DNA from: Pseudomonadota bacterium
Lineage (GTDB): Bacteria; Pseudomonadota; Gammaproteobacteria; Burkholderiales; Burkholderiaceae_C
Length of the DNA: 64,000 nt
Reading direction: 5' to 3'
Assembly: GCA_020161065.1 (NCBI GenBank)
Contig: JAIUPH010000009.1
Span: forward strand, 62,001-126,000
The notes under the pieces are model-generated. The model did not search any database. It was not told the DNA's origin and saw only the letters and a list, made by a program, of their open reading frames with translations. Position numbers and translations under genes: made by a program. Positions 1-8,893 of the stretch are shown here, piece by piece. The first letter of the stretch is position 1, and each line of letters begins with the position of its first letter.

Positions 1-1920
1 ACGCAGGCACGCATCGACGACCAGCTGGCCCACGCGCTCTTCAACCTGCTGGTGCCGCTGGACCTGCGGCCGCAGCTGGCCGATGCCGATTCCATCCTGC
101 TCGACCTCGACGACGGCAGCGCCATGCTGCCCTGGGAGCTGCTGCGCAACACGCGCGCGGCGGCCGACACCGAGCCGCTGGCGGTGCGCGCCTCACTGCT
201 GCGCACGCTGCGCCGGCGCGACTACCGGCGCGGCCCGCAGGACAACACCGCCTCGCGCCGCGTGCTGGTGATCGGCGAGCCGCGCAGCGACCCCGCGCAA
301 TACCGCCGTCTGCCCGGCGCGCGGCGCGAAGCAGCGGCCGTGGCCGCGCTGTTCCAGGGCCAGGGCTGGCAGGCGCCGCCGGCGCTGCTGGGCGCCGGCG
401 CGCAAGACGTGCTGAAAAGCCTGTACGCCGACGACTGGCGCGTCATCCACGTCGCTGGCCACGGCGACTACGTCAGCTATGCCGACCCGCGCCAGGCGCG
501 CGGCGGCGTGGTGCTGGAAGACGGCATCTTCCTCGGCGCGCAGGAGATCGAGGCGCTGGGCACCGTGCCCGACCTGGTGTTCGTCAACTGCTGCCACCTC
601 GGCCGGCTGGACGGCCGCGCCGCCGGCGCCGGCGCAACCCTCGCGCCGGCATCCAGGCCGGGCCCGCGGCCGCAGTTCGCGGCCACGCTGGCCTCGCAGC
701 TCATCGACATCGGCGTGCACTGCGTCGTCGTCGCCGGCTGGGCCGTCGACGACCGCGGCGCCGAACGCTTCGCCACCACCTTCTACGGCCAGTTGCTGCG
801 CGGCAAGACCTTCGCCGAAGCGGTGCAGGCGGCGCGCCGCGCCACCTGGACGGCCGACCGCGGCAGCAGCACCTGGGCCGCCTACCAGTGCTACGGCGAC
901 CCCACGTGGAAGCTGCACCGCGCGCGCGCCGACGGCACGCCGTCGCTGGACGTCACCCCCGAGGCCGAAGCAGCGCCCACCCCCACCCGCGCCGACCTGC
1001 TGGTGGCGCTGGAAGAAGTGCGCTGGCTGCCCGGCGCCCGCACGCTCACGCCCACCGGCCAGCTCAACCTGCAGGCCCGGCTGCGCGCGTTCGAGCAGCG
1101 CATCCGCGCCAGCGACGACTGGCGCCAGCAAGGCGAGCCGGCAGAGGCCGTGGCCGAAGGCTGGGCCGCGCTGGGCGACCTGGCGCAAGCGCGCGACGCC
1201 TACCAGCGCGCGCTGCTGGCCCCCGACGGCCGCGCCTCGCAGCGCGCCGCCGAGCAGCTGGCCAACCTCGACGTGCGCCTGGCGATGACCGCCGGCGACG
1301 CCGCCCGCATCACCGAGTTGCTGCACCAGCTGCAGCAGCGCGCCGACGCACGGCCCACGCAGGAAGCCTGGACGCTGATCGGCTCGGCGCACAAGCGCCT
1401 GGCCCTGCTGGCCGCCAACGCCCGGCCGCTAAACCGCGCCGAGGTCGACCGCGCGCTGGCGTCCATGGTCGACGCCTACGCGCAGGCCTGCCGCCAGCCT
1501 GCCGGCATCGACCAGGCGCACTACCCGCGGCTGCAGCTCAGCAACGGCCTGCTGCTGCAACGCCTGCTGGCCGGCGCGGATCCGCAGCACGAGGACCTGG
1601 CACAGGCGCTGATCGAAGCCCACGACCGCCTGCAGGCCGCCGACCGCGACGGCCCCGACTTCTGGAGCAGCATCGGCCAGGTCGAATGGGAGATCCAGCG
1701 TTCACTGGCCATCGGCCGCCTGGCCAAGGTGCAGGCCGACCTGGCCGACTGGCTGGCCCGCGTGCGCGAGCGCGGCGGCAACGCCCGCCAATGGGCTTCG
1801 GTCAGCGACAACCTGGCGTTCCAGGCGAGCCTGATGCGGCTGGCGGGGCAGGCGCAGGCAGCGCGCGCGCTCGGTCAATTGAAGGTTCAAGTAGACGGTT
1901 ATGTAGACGGCAACGGCTGA
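1..1920 (+). CDS. CHAT-domain (caspase-like) protein with helical C-terminal half, 5' end missing
   Basis: The frame is open from the first base, so the start lies upstream; 639 residues are visible. A caspase-like CHAT core is evident: strand VLVIGEP near residue 88, catalytic His in AGHGDY (His154) and catalytic Cys in VNCCHLG (Cys197 or 198), ending with the typical CYGDPTWKL block near residue 300. The rest (about 330-639) is Ala-rich and helical, like degenerate TPR repeats. CHAT proteins are cysteine peptidases or peptidase-like partners that cut or sense other proteins, often within larger signalling or defence complexes. The missing N-terminus may carry the sensor or repeats, so the role cannot be stated. 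A hairpin repeat follows the stop codon. The domain call is firm, the function unknown. Confidence 0.85.
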   Translation, partial: TQARIDDQLAHALFNLLVPLDLRPQLADADSILLDLDDGSAMLPWELLRNTRAAADTEPLAVRASLLRTLRRRDYRRGPQDNTASRRVLVIGEPRSDPAQYRRLPGARREAAAVAALFQGQGWQAPPALLGAGAQDVLKSLYADDWRVIHVAGHGDYVSYADPRQARGGVVLEDGIFLGAQEIEALGTVPDLVFVNCCHLGRLDGRAAGAGATLAPASRPGPRPQFAATLASQLIDIGVHCVVVAGWAVDDRGAERFATTFYGQLLRGKTFAEAVQAARRATWTADRGSSTWAAYQCYGDPTWKLHRARADGTPSLDVTPEAEAAPTPTRADLLVALEEVRWLPGARTLTPTGQLNLQARLRAFEQRIRASDDWRQQGEPAEAVAEGWAALGDLAQARDAYQRALLAPDGRASQRAAEQLANLDVRLAMTAGDAARITELLHQLQQRADARPTQEAWTLIGSAHKRLALLAANARPLNRAEVDRALASMVDAYAQACRQPAGIDQAHYPRLQLSNGLLLQRLLAGADPQHEDLAQALIEAHDRLQAADRDGPDFWSSIGQVEWEIQRSLAIGRLAKVQADLADWLARVRERGGNARQWASVSDNLAFQASLMRLAGQAQAARALGQLKVQVDGYVDGNG

Positions 1921-1932
1921 ACCCGCGCGACG

Positions 1933-1970
1933 CCCTCTCCCACCCCGTGGGAGAGGGTTGGGGTGAGGGC
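1933..1970. repeat. REP-like hairpin repeat between convergent genes
   Basis: An 11-base arm CCCTCTCCCAC (1933-1943) and its perfect complement GTGGGAGAGGG (1947-1957) flank a 3-base loop, followed by the tail TTGGGGTGAGGGC. This hairpin-plus-tail form is known as a dispersed intergenic repeat in many proteobacteria. It lies between the convergent CHAT and VOC genes and could act as a two-way transcription terminator or mRNA stabiliser. No second copy was seen in this window. Confidence 0.75.
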
Positions 1971-1992
1971 TGCACCCGCTCCCTCACAGCGC

Positions 1993-2358
1993 TCAGCCGC
2001 CGCGAAACGCCCGGCTCGAAATGCTGATCGAGTTGCCATCGGGGTCCTTGGCATTGGCGAAACGGTAGCCGTTGGCCTGGTGCGCGGGGCCGAACACCAG
2101 GCCCTCGGCGGCCGCCTTGGCGATGAAGGCTTCGATGTCCTGGACGTGAAAGCTCAGCTTCACGGTCAGCTGGCCCAGCTTGACCGACTTCGCCGCCTGG
2201 TGAATGAGGATGCCGGCGCCGCCGACGGTCGACCTCAGCTCGATCAGCCCCTCGGCAACCTCGCCCGTCGTCTCGAAGCCGAAGTGGCGGCTGTAGAACA
2301 GCGCCGTCTTCTTCATGTCGCGCGCGTAGATGATGATCGTGCCGAGCGTCTGGGCCAT
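1993..2358 (-). CDS. VOC (glyoxalase/bleomycin-resistance fold) family protein
   Basis: A 121-residue protein starting at MAQTLGT, where family similarity begins; a longer upstream frame is rejected because it overlaps the neighbouring gene. The single VOC module shows IIIYARDM at the N-terminus, FYSRHFGF, and the C-terminal YRFANAKDPDGN strand-turn typical of the fold. VOC proteins are metal-dependent lyases, dioxygenases, isomerases or drug-binding proteins that usually work as dimers. Nothing here fixes the substrate. It lies downstream of, and on the same strand as, the hemolysin III-like gene with a 34-base gap, so co-transcription is possible. Confidence 0.85.
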   Translation of the reverse strand: MAQTLGTIIIYARDMKKTALFYSRHFGFETTGEVAEGLIELRSTVGGAGILIHQAAKSVKLGQLTVKLSFHVQDIEAFIAKAAAEGLVFGPAHQANGYRFANAKDPDGNSISISSRAFRGG

Positions 2359-2392
2359 GGGCCACCCCGATCCCTTTTTCGTTCGCGCCCGC

Positions 2393-3052
2393 TCAAGCCG
2401 CCAGCACCGCCGCCACGTGGCAGCCGCTGCCGCCCAGCACGAACAGATGCCACAGCGCATGCGCATAGCGCCAGCGCGAATCGAAGACGAACACCGCCGC
2501 GCCCAGCGTGTAGGCCACGCCGCCGGCCACCAGCCAGGCCAGGCCCGGGGCCGAGACCTCGCGGATCAGCGCCGGCAAGGCCGGCAGCACCACCCAGCCC
2601 ATCGCCAGGTACAGCGCGGTGGACCACAGCGGGTGGCGCAGCCGGTCGGCCAGCTTGATGGCCACGCCCAGCGCCGCCAGCGCCCAGACGATGCCGAACA
2701 GCGTCCAGCCCCAGCCGCCGCGCAGCACGCCCAGCGCGAAGGGCATGTAGCTGCCGGCGATGAAGACGTAGATGGCCGCATGGTCCAGCCGGTTGAACCA
2801 GCGCTTGGCGCGGCCCGGCGGCAGCGCGTGGTACAGCGTGGAGACGCCGTACAGCAGCAGCATGGTGCTCGCGAACAGCGTGGCGCCGACCACCGCCGCC
2901 GGCCCCGCCGCGTGCAGCACCAGCACCGGCAGCGAGGCCAGCGCCAGCAGCACGCCCAGGCCGTGGGTGATGGCGTTGGCGATCTCCTCGCCCAGGGTCT
3001 GCGGCCGGTCGGCGGCCGGTGTTGTCGTGATGGTCGCTGTGCTCGCGGTCAT
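2393..3052 (-). CDS. Hemolysin III / PAQR-family integral membrane protein
   Basis: 219 residues from MTASTAT; an alternative GTG/ATG lies 18 bases upstream. About seven hydrophobic segments are visible. The family landmarks are near EEIANAITHGLG, TLYHALP and HAAIYVFIAGSYMPF, with the final HALWHLFVLGG; the conserved His, Ser and Asp residues form the putative metal site of the PAQR superfamily. Despite the name, bacterial members are mostly inner-membrane proteins of unclear function, with possible hydrolase or membrane-homeostasis roles. The gene diverges from the SUI1 gene with only 24 bases between starts, so the promoters must overlap the coding ends. Confidence 0.88.
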   Translation of the reverse strand: MTASTATITTTPAADRPQTLGEEIANAITHGLGVLLALASLPVLVLHAAGPAAVVGATLFASTMLLLYGVSTLYHALPPGRAKRWFNRLDHAAIYVFIAGSYMPFALGVLRGGWGWTLFGIVWALAALGVAIKLADRLRHPLWSTALYLAMGWVVLPALPALIREVSAPGLAWLVAGGVAYTLGAAVFVFDSRWRYAHALWHLFVLGGSGCHVAAVLAA

Positions 3053-3076
3053 GGGCCGGCAGCCTAACATCGCCGC

Positions 3077-3439
3077 ATGTCAGCGAACTCCCGCCCGGTC
3101 TACAGCACCGACCATGGCCGCCTGTGCCCCGGCTGCGCGCAGCCGCTGGCCGCGTGCCGCTGCAAGGCGGCGGCCGCGGCAGCAGCGCGCCCGGCCGGCG
3201 ACGGCGTCGCCCGCGTCAGCCGCGAGAAGCAAGGCCGCGGCGGCAAGACCGTCACCGTGGTGCGCGGCCTGCCGCTGGACGACGGCGCGCTGGCCCTCGT
3301 CGGCAAGCAACTGCGCAGCGCCTGCGGCAGCGGCGGCACGGTGAAGGACGGCGTGATCGAGATCCAGGGCGACCACCGCGAGCGCGTGCTCGCCTGGCTG
3401 CAGCAGCAAGGCCACAAGGCCAAGAGCGCCGGCGGCTGA
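3077..3439 (+). CDS. yciH: SUI1/eIF1-family translation factor (YciH-like)
   Basis: 120 residues. The N-terminus has a short Cys-rich patch (LCPGCAQPLAACRC), followed by an Ala-rich linker and a SUI1 domain (about 45-115) with GRGGKTVTVVRGL, LRSACGSGG and the core TVKDGVIEIQGD. Bacterial YciH resembles eukaryotic eIF1 and affects start-site fidelity and translation of some mRNAs under stress. The length matches the family. The gene is convergent with the VOC gene that follows, with 8 bases between stops. Confidence 0.92.
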   Translation: MSANSRPVYSTDHGRLCPGCAQPLAACRCKAAAAAAARPAGDGVARVSREKQGRGGKTVTVVRGLPLDDGALALVGKQLRSACGSGGTVKDGVIEIQGDHRERVLAWLQQQGHKAKSAGG

Positions 3440-3447
3440 GCCCGGCT

Positions 3448-3849
3448 TCAACCCTCCGCAGCAGCGCCCGCCGACGGGCACGCAAACGCCAGCACGTGGC
3501 CATCGGGGTCCAGGCTGTAGGCCACCGTGTGGCCCCAGTCGCGCGGCAGTAGGCCCGACAGCTCGCGCGCACCGGCGCCCAAGGCCTGGGCATGGTGACG
3601 CTGCGGGTCGGCCACCAGCAAGTACAACTCGGCGCGCGGCGTGCCGTTGGCGGCGGCGGGATCGCGCAGCGCCGGGCCAAGCAGCCGCCGTATGCCGGCC
3701 TCCGGCATCAGCCCCAGCACGCCGCCAGCCGGAAGCGCGAACTCGGTCATCCCCGGCACGTGCAGTCGCGGCCGCAAGCCCAGCGCCCGTTCGTAGAAGC
3801 GACGCGAGCGCTCCTGGTCGGCGACGTAGAGGATGAAGAGCGACTCCAC
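3448..3849 (-). CDS. VOC family protein
   Basis: 133 residues from a GTG start, 7 bases after the stop of the Lrp-family gene upstream on the same strand, so it is probably the last gene of a thioesterase-Lrp-VOC operon. One VOC module is visible: SLFILYVADQERSRRFYERA at the N-terminus, ELYLLVADPQ in the middle, and AYSLDPDGHVLAFA at the end. This is the usual layout of small VOC proteins annotated as glyoxalase- or bleomycin-resistance-like. The substrate is unknown. It is only distantly similar to the VOC protein at 1993-2358. Confidence 0.85.
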   Translation of the reverse strand: MESLFILYVADQERSRRFYERALGLRPRLHVPGMTEFALPAGGVLGLMPEAGIRRLLGPALRDPAAANGTPRAELYLLVADPQRHHAQALGAGARELSGLLPRDWGHTVAYSLDPDGHVLAFACPSAGAAAEG

Positions 3850-3856
3850 GCACCAC

Positions 3857-4372
3857 CTACCGCAAGCGCCGCCGCGCCCGCCGCGGCGCGGCCGTGGCCG
3901 CCGCCGGCCCCGGCAGCGGCAGCCGCACCTCGGCCTTCAACTCCTTCAGCACGATGCGCGAGCGCACGTGCGTGATGCCCGGCAGGCGCAGCAGCGTGTC
4001 GTGCAGGAACTGCTCGAAGCGCTTGATGTCGGCCACCAGCACCGTCATCACGTAGTCGCTCTCGCCGGTGGTGCTGTGGCATTGCACGATCTCGGGCGCC
4101 GCCGCAACGGCCTTCTCGAACTGGCGCACCTTATCCTCGCTGTGCTGCGCGAGGTTGGCCTCGACCACCACGCGCAGGCCCAGGCCCACGGTCTCGGGGT
4201 CGACCAGCGCGGTGTAGCCGCGGATCACGCCGGCCGCTTCCATGTCCTTGATGCGCTTCCAGCAGGGGCTGGGCGACAGGCCCACCGCATCGGCCAGTTG
4301 CTGCACCGTCTGCCGCGAGTCGCGCATCAGCTGCTCCAGCAGCGCGCGGCTGTAGCCGTCCAGCTCGATCAT
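3857..4372 (-). CDS. Lrp/AsnC family transcriptional regulator
   Basis: 171 residues from the ATG at MIELDGYSR; a GTG twelve bases upstream is also possible. The N-terminal helix-turn-helix has the family signature LADAVGLSPSPCWKRIKDME. The C-terminal RAM (ligand-binding) domain includes VQCHSTTGESDYVMTVLV. The extreme C-terminus is basic and Pro/Ala-rich. Lrp/AsnC proteins are octameric regulators that sense amino acids. Its position next to the divergent aryl-pyruvate oxidoreductase gene suggests it controls aromatic amino acid breakdown, as is common for Lrp proteins beside ior genes. The family is certain, the target inferred. Confidence 0.93.
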   Translation of the reverse strand: MIELDGYSRALLEQLMRDSRQTVQQLADAVGLSPSPCWKRIKDMEAAGVIRGYTALVDPETVGLGLRVVVEANLAQHSEDKVRQFEKAVAAAPEIVQCHSTTGESDYVMTVLVADIKRFEQFLHDTLLRLPGITHVRSRIVLKELKAEVRLPLPGPAAATAAPRRARRRLR

Positions 4373-4388
4373 CGGCGCGGCCACGGCA

Positions 4389-4790
4389 TCAGCTCAGGAC
4401 GAGCTGCGTCTGCGTGACCACCGCGCACAGCTTGCCCTGGTCGTTGCGGATCATCGTCTGCCACACCTGCGTGCTGCGGCCGCGGTGCAGCGCCACGCTC
4501 TCGCCGCTGACCACGGTGCCGACCTTGGCGGCGGCGATGAACTTGGTGCTGGAATCGGTGGTCGTCGTGCGCTGCCCTTCGCCCAGGTTGACCAGGGTGC
4601 CGATGGCGCCCAGCGTGTCGGCAAAGGCCATGTAGGCGCCGCCGTGCAGCGTGCCGCCGGCCGTGCACATCTCGGGCCGCACCAGCATCTCGGCGCTCAC
4701 GCGCTCGGGGGCCAGCGCCGTCAGCCGCACGCCCATCATGCCGGGGAACAGCGGTTGGATGAGTTGCTGCCAATGGGCGACGTCGATCAT
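4389..4790 (-). CDS. PaaI-family hotdog-fold thioesterase
   Basis: 133 residues starting at MIDVAHW; the upstream extension of that frame is rejected because it runs through the intergenic region into the divergent gene. The hotdog core has the family motif GTLHGGAYMAFADTLGAIG, in which the HGG and the following Asp line the active site. PaaI enzymes hydrolyse aromatic or other acyl-CoA esters and often rescue stalled CoA thioesters in aromatic catabolism. It is the first gene of the minus-strand set with the Lrp regulator 16 bases downstream, and diverges from the indolepyruvate oxidoreductase gene, which fits detoxification of aryl-acyl-CoA products. Confidence 0.9.
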   Translation of the reverse strand: MIDVAHWQQLIQPLFPGMMGVRLTALAPERVSAEMLVRPEMCTAGGTLHGGAYMAFADTLGAIGTLVNLGEGQRTTTTDSSTKFIAAAKVGTVVSGESVALHRGRSTQVWQTMIRNDQGKLCAVVTQTQLVLS

Positions 4791-4959
4791 GGGCCCGTCC
4801 CGGTGAAGAAAAATTCGCTCGAAGACCCTGCATCGGCAGCAGGATTTGCTGGGAATGTACCGGCACTCGGGCAAATGCGGCAACCTTTGTCCGCCGCGGC
4901 CGCCTACGCTTGGCGCCCCGCCCGCCCCGCCCGCCCTGCCGCCCGACCGAGGAGCCGCC

Positions 4960-7900
4960 ATGCCCGCCACGCCGCTCGCCCGCCCCGACTACGCGCTCGA
5001 CCACGGCCTGTGGGCCGAGCACGGCGCCGTCTTCCTGACCGGCACCCAGGCGCTGCTGCGCGTGCTGCTGATGCAGCGCCGGCGCGACGAGGCGGCGGGC
5101 CTGGCGACGCAGGGCTTCCTCAGCGGCTACCGCGGGTCGCCGCTGGGCGCGGTGGACCAGCAGGTGTGGAAGGCGGGGCAACGTTTCACGCAAGCCGGCA
5201 TCCGCTTTTTGCCGGCGGTCAACGAAGAGCTGGGCGCCACCGCGGTGCTGGGCACGCAGCGCGTCGAGTCCGACCCCGAGCGCGTTTGCGACGGCGTGTT
5301 CGCGATGTGGTACGGCAAGGGCCCCGGCGTCGACCGCGCCGGCGACGCGCTCAAGCACGGCAACGCCTACGGCAGTTCGCCGCACGGCGGCGTGCTGGTG
5401 GTGGCCGGCGACGACCACGGCTGCGTCTCCAGCTCGATGCCGCACCAGAGCGACGCCGCCCTCGCCGGCTGGAGCGTGCCGGTGCTGGCGCCGGCCGACG
5501 TGGCCGACGTGGTGGAGTTCGGCCTCTACGGCTACGCGCTGTCGCGCTACAGCGGCGCCTGGGTGGCGCTGGCGGCGCCGTCGGAGGTGGTGGAAAGCGG
5601 CTGCACCGTCGATCTCGACGCCATCCTCGGCCGCGTGGCCGCGTGGCAAGACGCCGCCGCCGTGCAGCGCCTGAGCGGCCACCGCCCGCCGGCCGACGGC
5701 CTGCACTACCGCTGGCCCGACCTGCCGTCGCTGCGCATCGAAAGCCGGCTGGCCGACAAGCTGCAGGCGGTGGCCGCGTTCGCGCGCGTCAACCGCATCG
5801 ACCGCGACGTGATCGCCGCTTCGCAGGCCCGTGTCGGCATCCTCACCGCCGGCAAGGCGCACCACGACCTGATGGAAGTGCTGCGCCGGCTGCAGATCAG
5901 CGCCGACGACCTGGCCGCCGCCGGCGTGCGCCTGCGCAAGCTGGGGCTGGTGTTCCCGATCGAGCCGCAGGCCATGCGCGACTTCTGCCAGGGCCTGGAC
6001 GAGGTGCTGGTGGTCGAGGAGAAAGCCGGCCTGGTGGAGAACCAGCTGCGCGCGCTGCTCTACAACGACGCCGTCCGCCCGCGCCTGCTGGGCAAGCACG
6101 ACAGCGACGGCGCGCCGCTGATCAGCGCTTTGGGCGAGCTGCGGCCTTCGCGGCTGATCGAGATCGTCGCGGCCTGGCTGGCGCGCCAGTCGCCGGCGCT
6201 CGACCGCCACGATCGCGTGCGCGACTTCACCGTGCCCGACCTGCTCAGCAACGTGGCCGATGCGGTGAAGCGCCTGCCCTACTTCTGCGCCGGCTGCCCG
6301 CACAACACGAGTACCAAGGTACCCGAGGGCAGCCATGCGCGCGCCGGCATCGGCTGCCACTTCATGGCCAACTGGATGGAGCGCGACACCGAAGGCCTGA
6401 TCCAGATGGGCGGCGAAGGCGTCGACTGGGTCTCGCACGCGATGTTCACGAAAGTGCCGCACGTCTTCCAGAACCTCGGCGACGGCACCTACTTCCACAG
6501 CGGCTACCTGGCCATCCGCCAGGCCGTGGCGGCGAAGGCGACGATCACCTACAAGATCCTCTACAACGACGCGGTGGCGATGACCGGCGGCCAGCCGGTC
6601 GACGGCGGCACCAGCGTCGACGCCATCGCGCGCCAAGTGGAAAGCGAAGGCGTCGCCGCCGTGGTGGTGCTGAGCGACGACATCGCCAAGTACGACGGCC
6701 AGCGCGGCCGCTTTCCGGCCGGCACCGAGTTCCACCCGCGCGAGGCGCTGGACGCGGTGCAGCGCCGCTTGCGCGCGACGCCCGGCGTCACCGTGCTGAT
6801 CTACGAGCAGACCTGCGCCGCCGAGAAGCGCCGCCGCCGCAAGAAGGGTGAGCTGGCCGACCCGCCGCGGCGCTTGTTCATCAACGAAGCCGTCTGCGAA
6901 GGCTGCGGCGACTGCGGCGTGCAAAGCAACTGCGTGGCCGTGTTGCCGCAGGAAACGCCGCTCGGCCGCAAGCGCCGCATCGACCAGAGCGCGTGCAACA
7001 AGGACTATTCCTGCGCCAAGGGCTTCTGCCCCAGCTTCGTCGGCGTCACCGGCGGCCGGCCGCGCCGCCACCCGGGGCTGCTGGGCGCGCAGCGCGAACC
7101 TTTTTTGCAGCAGGTGGCGCAACTGCCGCTGCCCGCGCCCTGGGATTGGACGGGGCCTTACGACCTGCTGGTCACCGGCGTCGGCGGCACCGGCGTGGTG
7201 ACGGTCGGCGCGCTGATCACCATGGCCGCGCATCTGGAAGGCCATCACGCCAGTGTGCTCGACTTCATGGGCTTCGCGCAAAAGGGCGGCGCCGTGCTGT
7301 CCTTCGTGCGCCTGGCGCGCCAGCGCGGCGCGCTGAACCAGGTGCGCATCGACGCCCAGCAGGCCGACGCCGTGCTGGCCTGCGACCTGGTGGTGGCCGC
7401 CTCGCCCGACGCGCTGCAGACCGTGCGCCACGGCCGCACGCGCATCCTGGCCAACCGGCACGACACGCCGGTGGCCGACAGCGTGCGCAAGCCCGACGCC
7501 GAGCTGCACCGCAACGAGCTGCTGGCCAAGCTGCAGTTCGCCGCCGGGTCGGAGCGCGTTCAGACCTTCGACGCGCAGGCCCTGGCGCAGGACTTCCTCG
7601 GCGACACCGTGGCCGCCAACATCGTGGCGCTGGGCTACGCGTGGCAGCTGGGCCTGGTGCCGGTGGGCCTGGCGGCGCTGCAGCGCGCGGTGGAACTCAA
7701 CGGCGTGGCGGTGGACAACAACCGGCTGGCGCTGTCGCTCGGCCGCCTGGCCGCCGCCGACCCGCAGGCCCTGGCCGCGTGGTCCGCGCCGGCCGCCGCC
7801 ACGGCGCCGCCGACGCTCGACGAAAGCCTGCCGGCGCTGCTGCAGCGCGCCGGCACGCTGCTGGCCGCCTGGCAGGATGACGCCTGGAAAGAACGTTATC

Positions 7901-8532
7901 TGCGCAGCGTGCGCCAGGCCGAGGCGGCCGAGCGCGCACTCGGCGGCGACGCCACGCTGCCCTTCACGCGCGCCGTGGCGCGCAGCCTGCTCAAGCTGAT
8001 GAGCTACAAGGACGAGTACGAAGTGGCGCGTCTGTACACCGACGGCAGCTTCCAGCGCGCGCTGCAGCAGCAGTTCGAAGGCGAGCTGAAGATCGAGTTC
8101 CACATGGCCCCTCCGCTGCTGGCCCGCGCGCACGACGGCCAGCCGCCGCGCAAGCGCCGCTTCGGCCCCTGGCTGCTGCCGCTGCTGAAGCTGATGGCGC
8201 GCGGCAAGCGCCTGCGCGGCAGCGCGCTGGACGTCTTCGGCCACACCGAGGAGCGGCGGCTGGAACGCCGGCTGATCGCCGAGTTCGAAGCCCGCATCGC
8301 CGAGCTGTGCCAAGGCCTCGACGCCGCGCGGCTGCCGCTGGCCACCGCCATCGCCCAGGTGCCGCTGGCCATGCGCGGCTTCGGCCACGTCAAGCTGGCC
8401 AACGTGGCGCTGGCCCGCGTGCGCGAGGCCGAGCTGCTGCACCGCTGGGACCCCCAACGCCATCCGCGCCCGGCCGCCGCCGCGGCGCCGGCGGCGGGGC
8501 AGTTCAAGGGGATTGCGGTCAGTGCGGAGTAG
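4960..8532 (+). CDS. Indolepyruvate:ferredoxin oxidoreductase, fused alpha/beta form
   Basis: 1190 residues from ATG 4960, preceded by AGGAG; the longer upstream frame is not supported. The order is an N-terminal pyrimidine-binding region (LSGYRGSPLGAVD), a central TPP-binding region (FCAGCPHNTSTKVPEG; IGCHFMANWM), a ferredoxin-like Cys-rich segment around residues 645-690 (CEGCGDCGVQSNC and CAKGFCPS), and a gamma-type domain starting at VTGVGGTGVVTVG near residue 740. The enzyme oxidatively decarboxylates aryl-pyruvates from Trp, Phe and Tyr to aryl-acetyl-CoA, reducing ferredoxin or a substitute. The length is normal for the single-chain proteobacterial type. The divergent thioesterase and Lrp genes support a role in aromatic amino acid catabolism. 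Confidence 0.93.
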   Translation: MPATPLARPDYALDHGLWAEHGAVFLTGTQALLRVLLMQRRRDEAAGLATQGFLSGYRGSPLGAVDQQVWKAGQRFTQAGIRFLPAVNEELGATAVLGTQRVESDPERVCDGVFAMWYGKGPGVDRAGDALKHGNAYGSSPHGGVLVVAGDDHGCVSSSMPHQSDAALAGWSVPVLAPADVADVVEFGLYGYALSRYSGAWVALAAPSEVVESGCTVDLDAILGRVAAWQDAAAVQRLSGHRPPADGLHYRWPDLPSLRIESRLADKLQAVAAFARVNRIDRDVIAASQARVGILTAGKAHHDLMEVLRRLQISADDLAAAGVRLRKLGLVFPIEPQAMRDFCQGLDEVLVVEEKAGLVENQLRALLYNDAVRPRLLGKHDSDGAPLISALGELRPSRLIEIVAAWLARQSPALDRHDRVRDFTVPDLLSNVADAVKRLPYFCAGCPHNTSTKVPEGSHARAGIGCHFMANWMERDTEGLIQMGGEGVDWVSHAMFTKVPHVFQNLGDGTYFHSGYLAIRQAVAAKATITYKILYNDAVAMTGGQPVDGGTSVDAIARQVESEGVAAVVVLSDDIAKYDGQRGRFPAGTEFHPREALDAVQRRLRATPGVTVLIYEQTCAAEKRRRRKKGELADPPRRLFINEAVCEGCGDCGVQSNCVAVLPQETPLGRKRRIDQSACNKDYSCAKGFCPSFVGVTGGRPRRHPGLLGAQREPFLQQVAQLPLPAPWDWTGPYDLLVTGVGGTGVVTVGALITMAAHLEGHHASVLDFMGFAQKGGAVLSFVRLARQRGALNQVRIDAQQADAVLACDLVVAASPDALQTVRHGRTRILANRHDTPVADSVRKPDAELHRNELLAKLQFAAGSERVQTFDAQALAQDFLGDTVAANIVALGYAWQLGLVPVGLAALQRAVELNGVAVDNNRLALSLGRLAAADPQALAAWSAPAAATAPPTLDESLPALLQRAGTLLAAWQDDAWKERYLRSVRQAEAAERALGGDATLPFTRAVARSLLKLMSYKDEYEVARLYTDGSFQRALQQQFEGELKIEFHMAPPLLARAHDGQPPRKRRFGPWLLPLLKLMARGKRLRGSALDVFGHTEERRLERRLIAEFEARIAELCQGLDAARLPLATAIAQVPLAMRGFGHVKLANVALARVREAELLHRWDPQRHPRPAAAAAPAAGQFKGIAVSAE

Positions 8533-8625
8533 CTGGCGGAGTGGGAGGCGAAGTGGTTGGCGAAGTTGGCGGCCGCCGGCGCGAGTCATACACTGTCACG
8601 CCAAGTCTTACCGCCGGAGCCGCGC

Positions 8626-8880
8626 ATGGCCACCACGATGACCGTCAAGGGCCAGGTCACCATCCCGAAGAAGGTGCGCGACGCCTTGCACCTGGCGCCC
8701 GGCGACCGCGTGGAGTTCGGCGTCAACCCGCAAGGTCAGGTCGTGGTTCACAAGGCAGGCGCTCGCCCCGGCGCCAGGGTGCAAGGCGCCAAGCGCGACC
8801 GATTCGAAGCGGCTCGCGGCAAGGCCCAAGTGAAGTGGCGCACCGATGAGCTGATGGCCCTGTTGCGCGGCGCTGACTGA
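8626..8880 (+). CDS. AbrB/MazE-type antitoxin, first of two
   Basis: 84 residues from MATTMTV; MTVKG four codons later is an alternative start. The N-terminal swapped-hairpin AbrB/SpoVT domain is seen in [16 protein letters not shown] and the [10 protein letters not shown] turn, followed by a basic linker and a C-terminal tail ([13 protein letters not shown]) likely to bind the toxin. It precedes the PIN-domain gene by 13 bases, the normal antitoxin-first order. Such antitoxins repress their own promoter as a complex with the toxin. A paralogous pair lies at 22765-23491. Confidence 0.9.
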   Translation: MATTMTVKGQVTIPKKVRDALHLAPGDRVEFGVNPQGQVVVHKAGARPGARVQGAKRDRFEAARGKAQVKWRTDELMALLRGAD

Positions 8881-8893
8881 CGCGGCGCCTGCC

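Noticed and set aside
4369-8589. A 1406-codon minus-strand frame opposite the indolepyruvate oxidoreductase gene
   Set aside because: It mirrors a well-supported gene, its composition is the shadow type (His/Gln/Arg-rich), and it only becomes meaningful at the thioesterase end, which is in a different frame. High GC explains its length.
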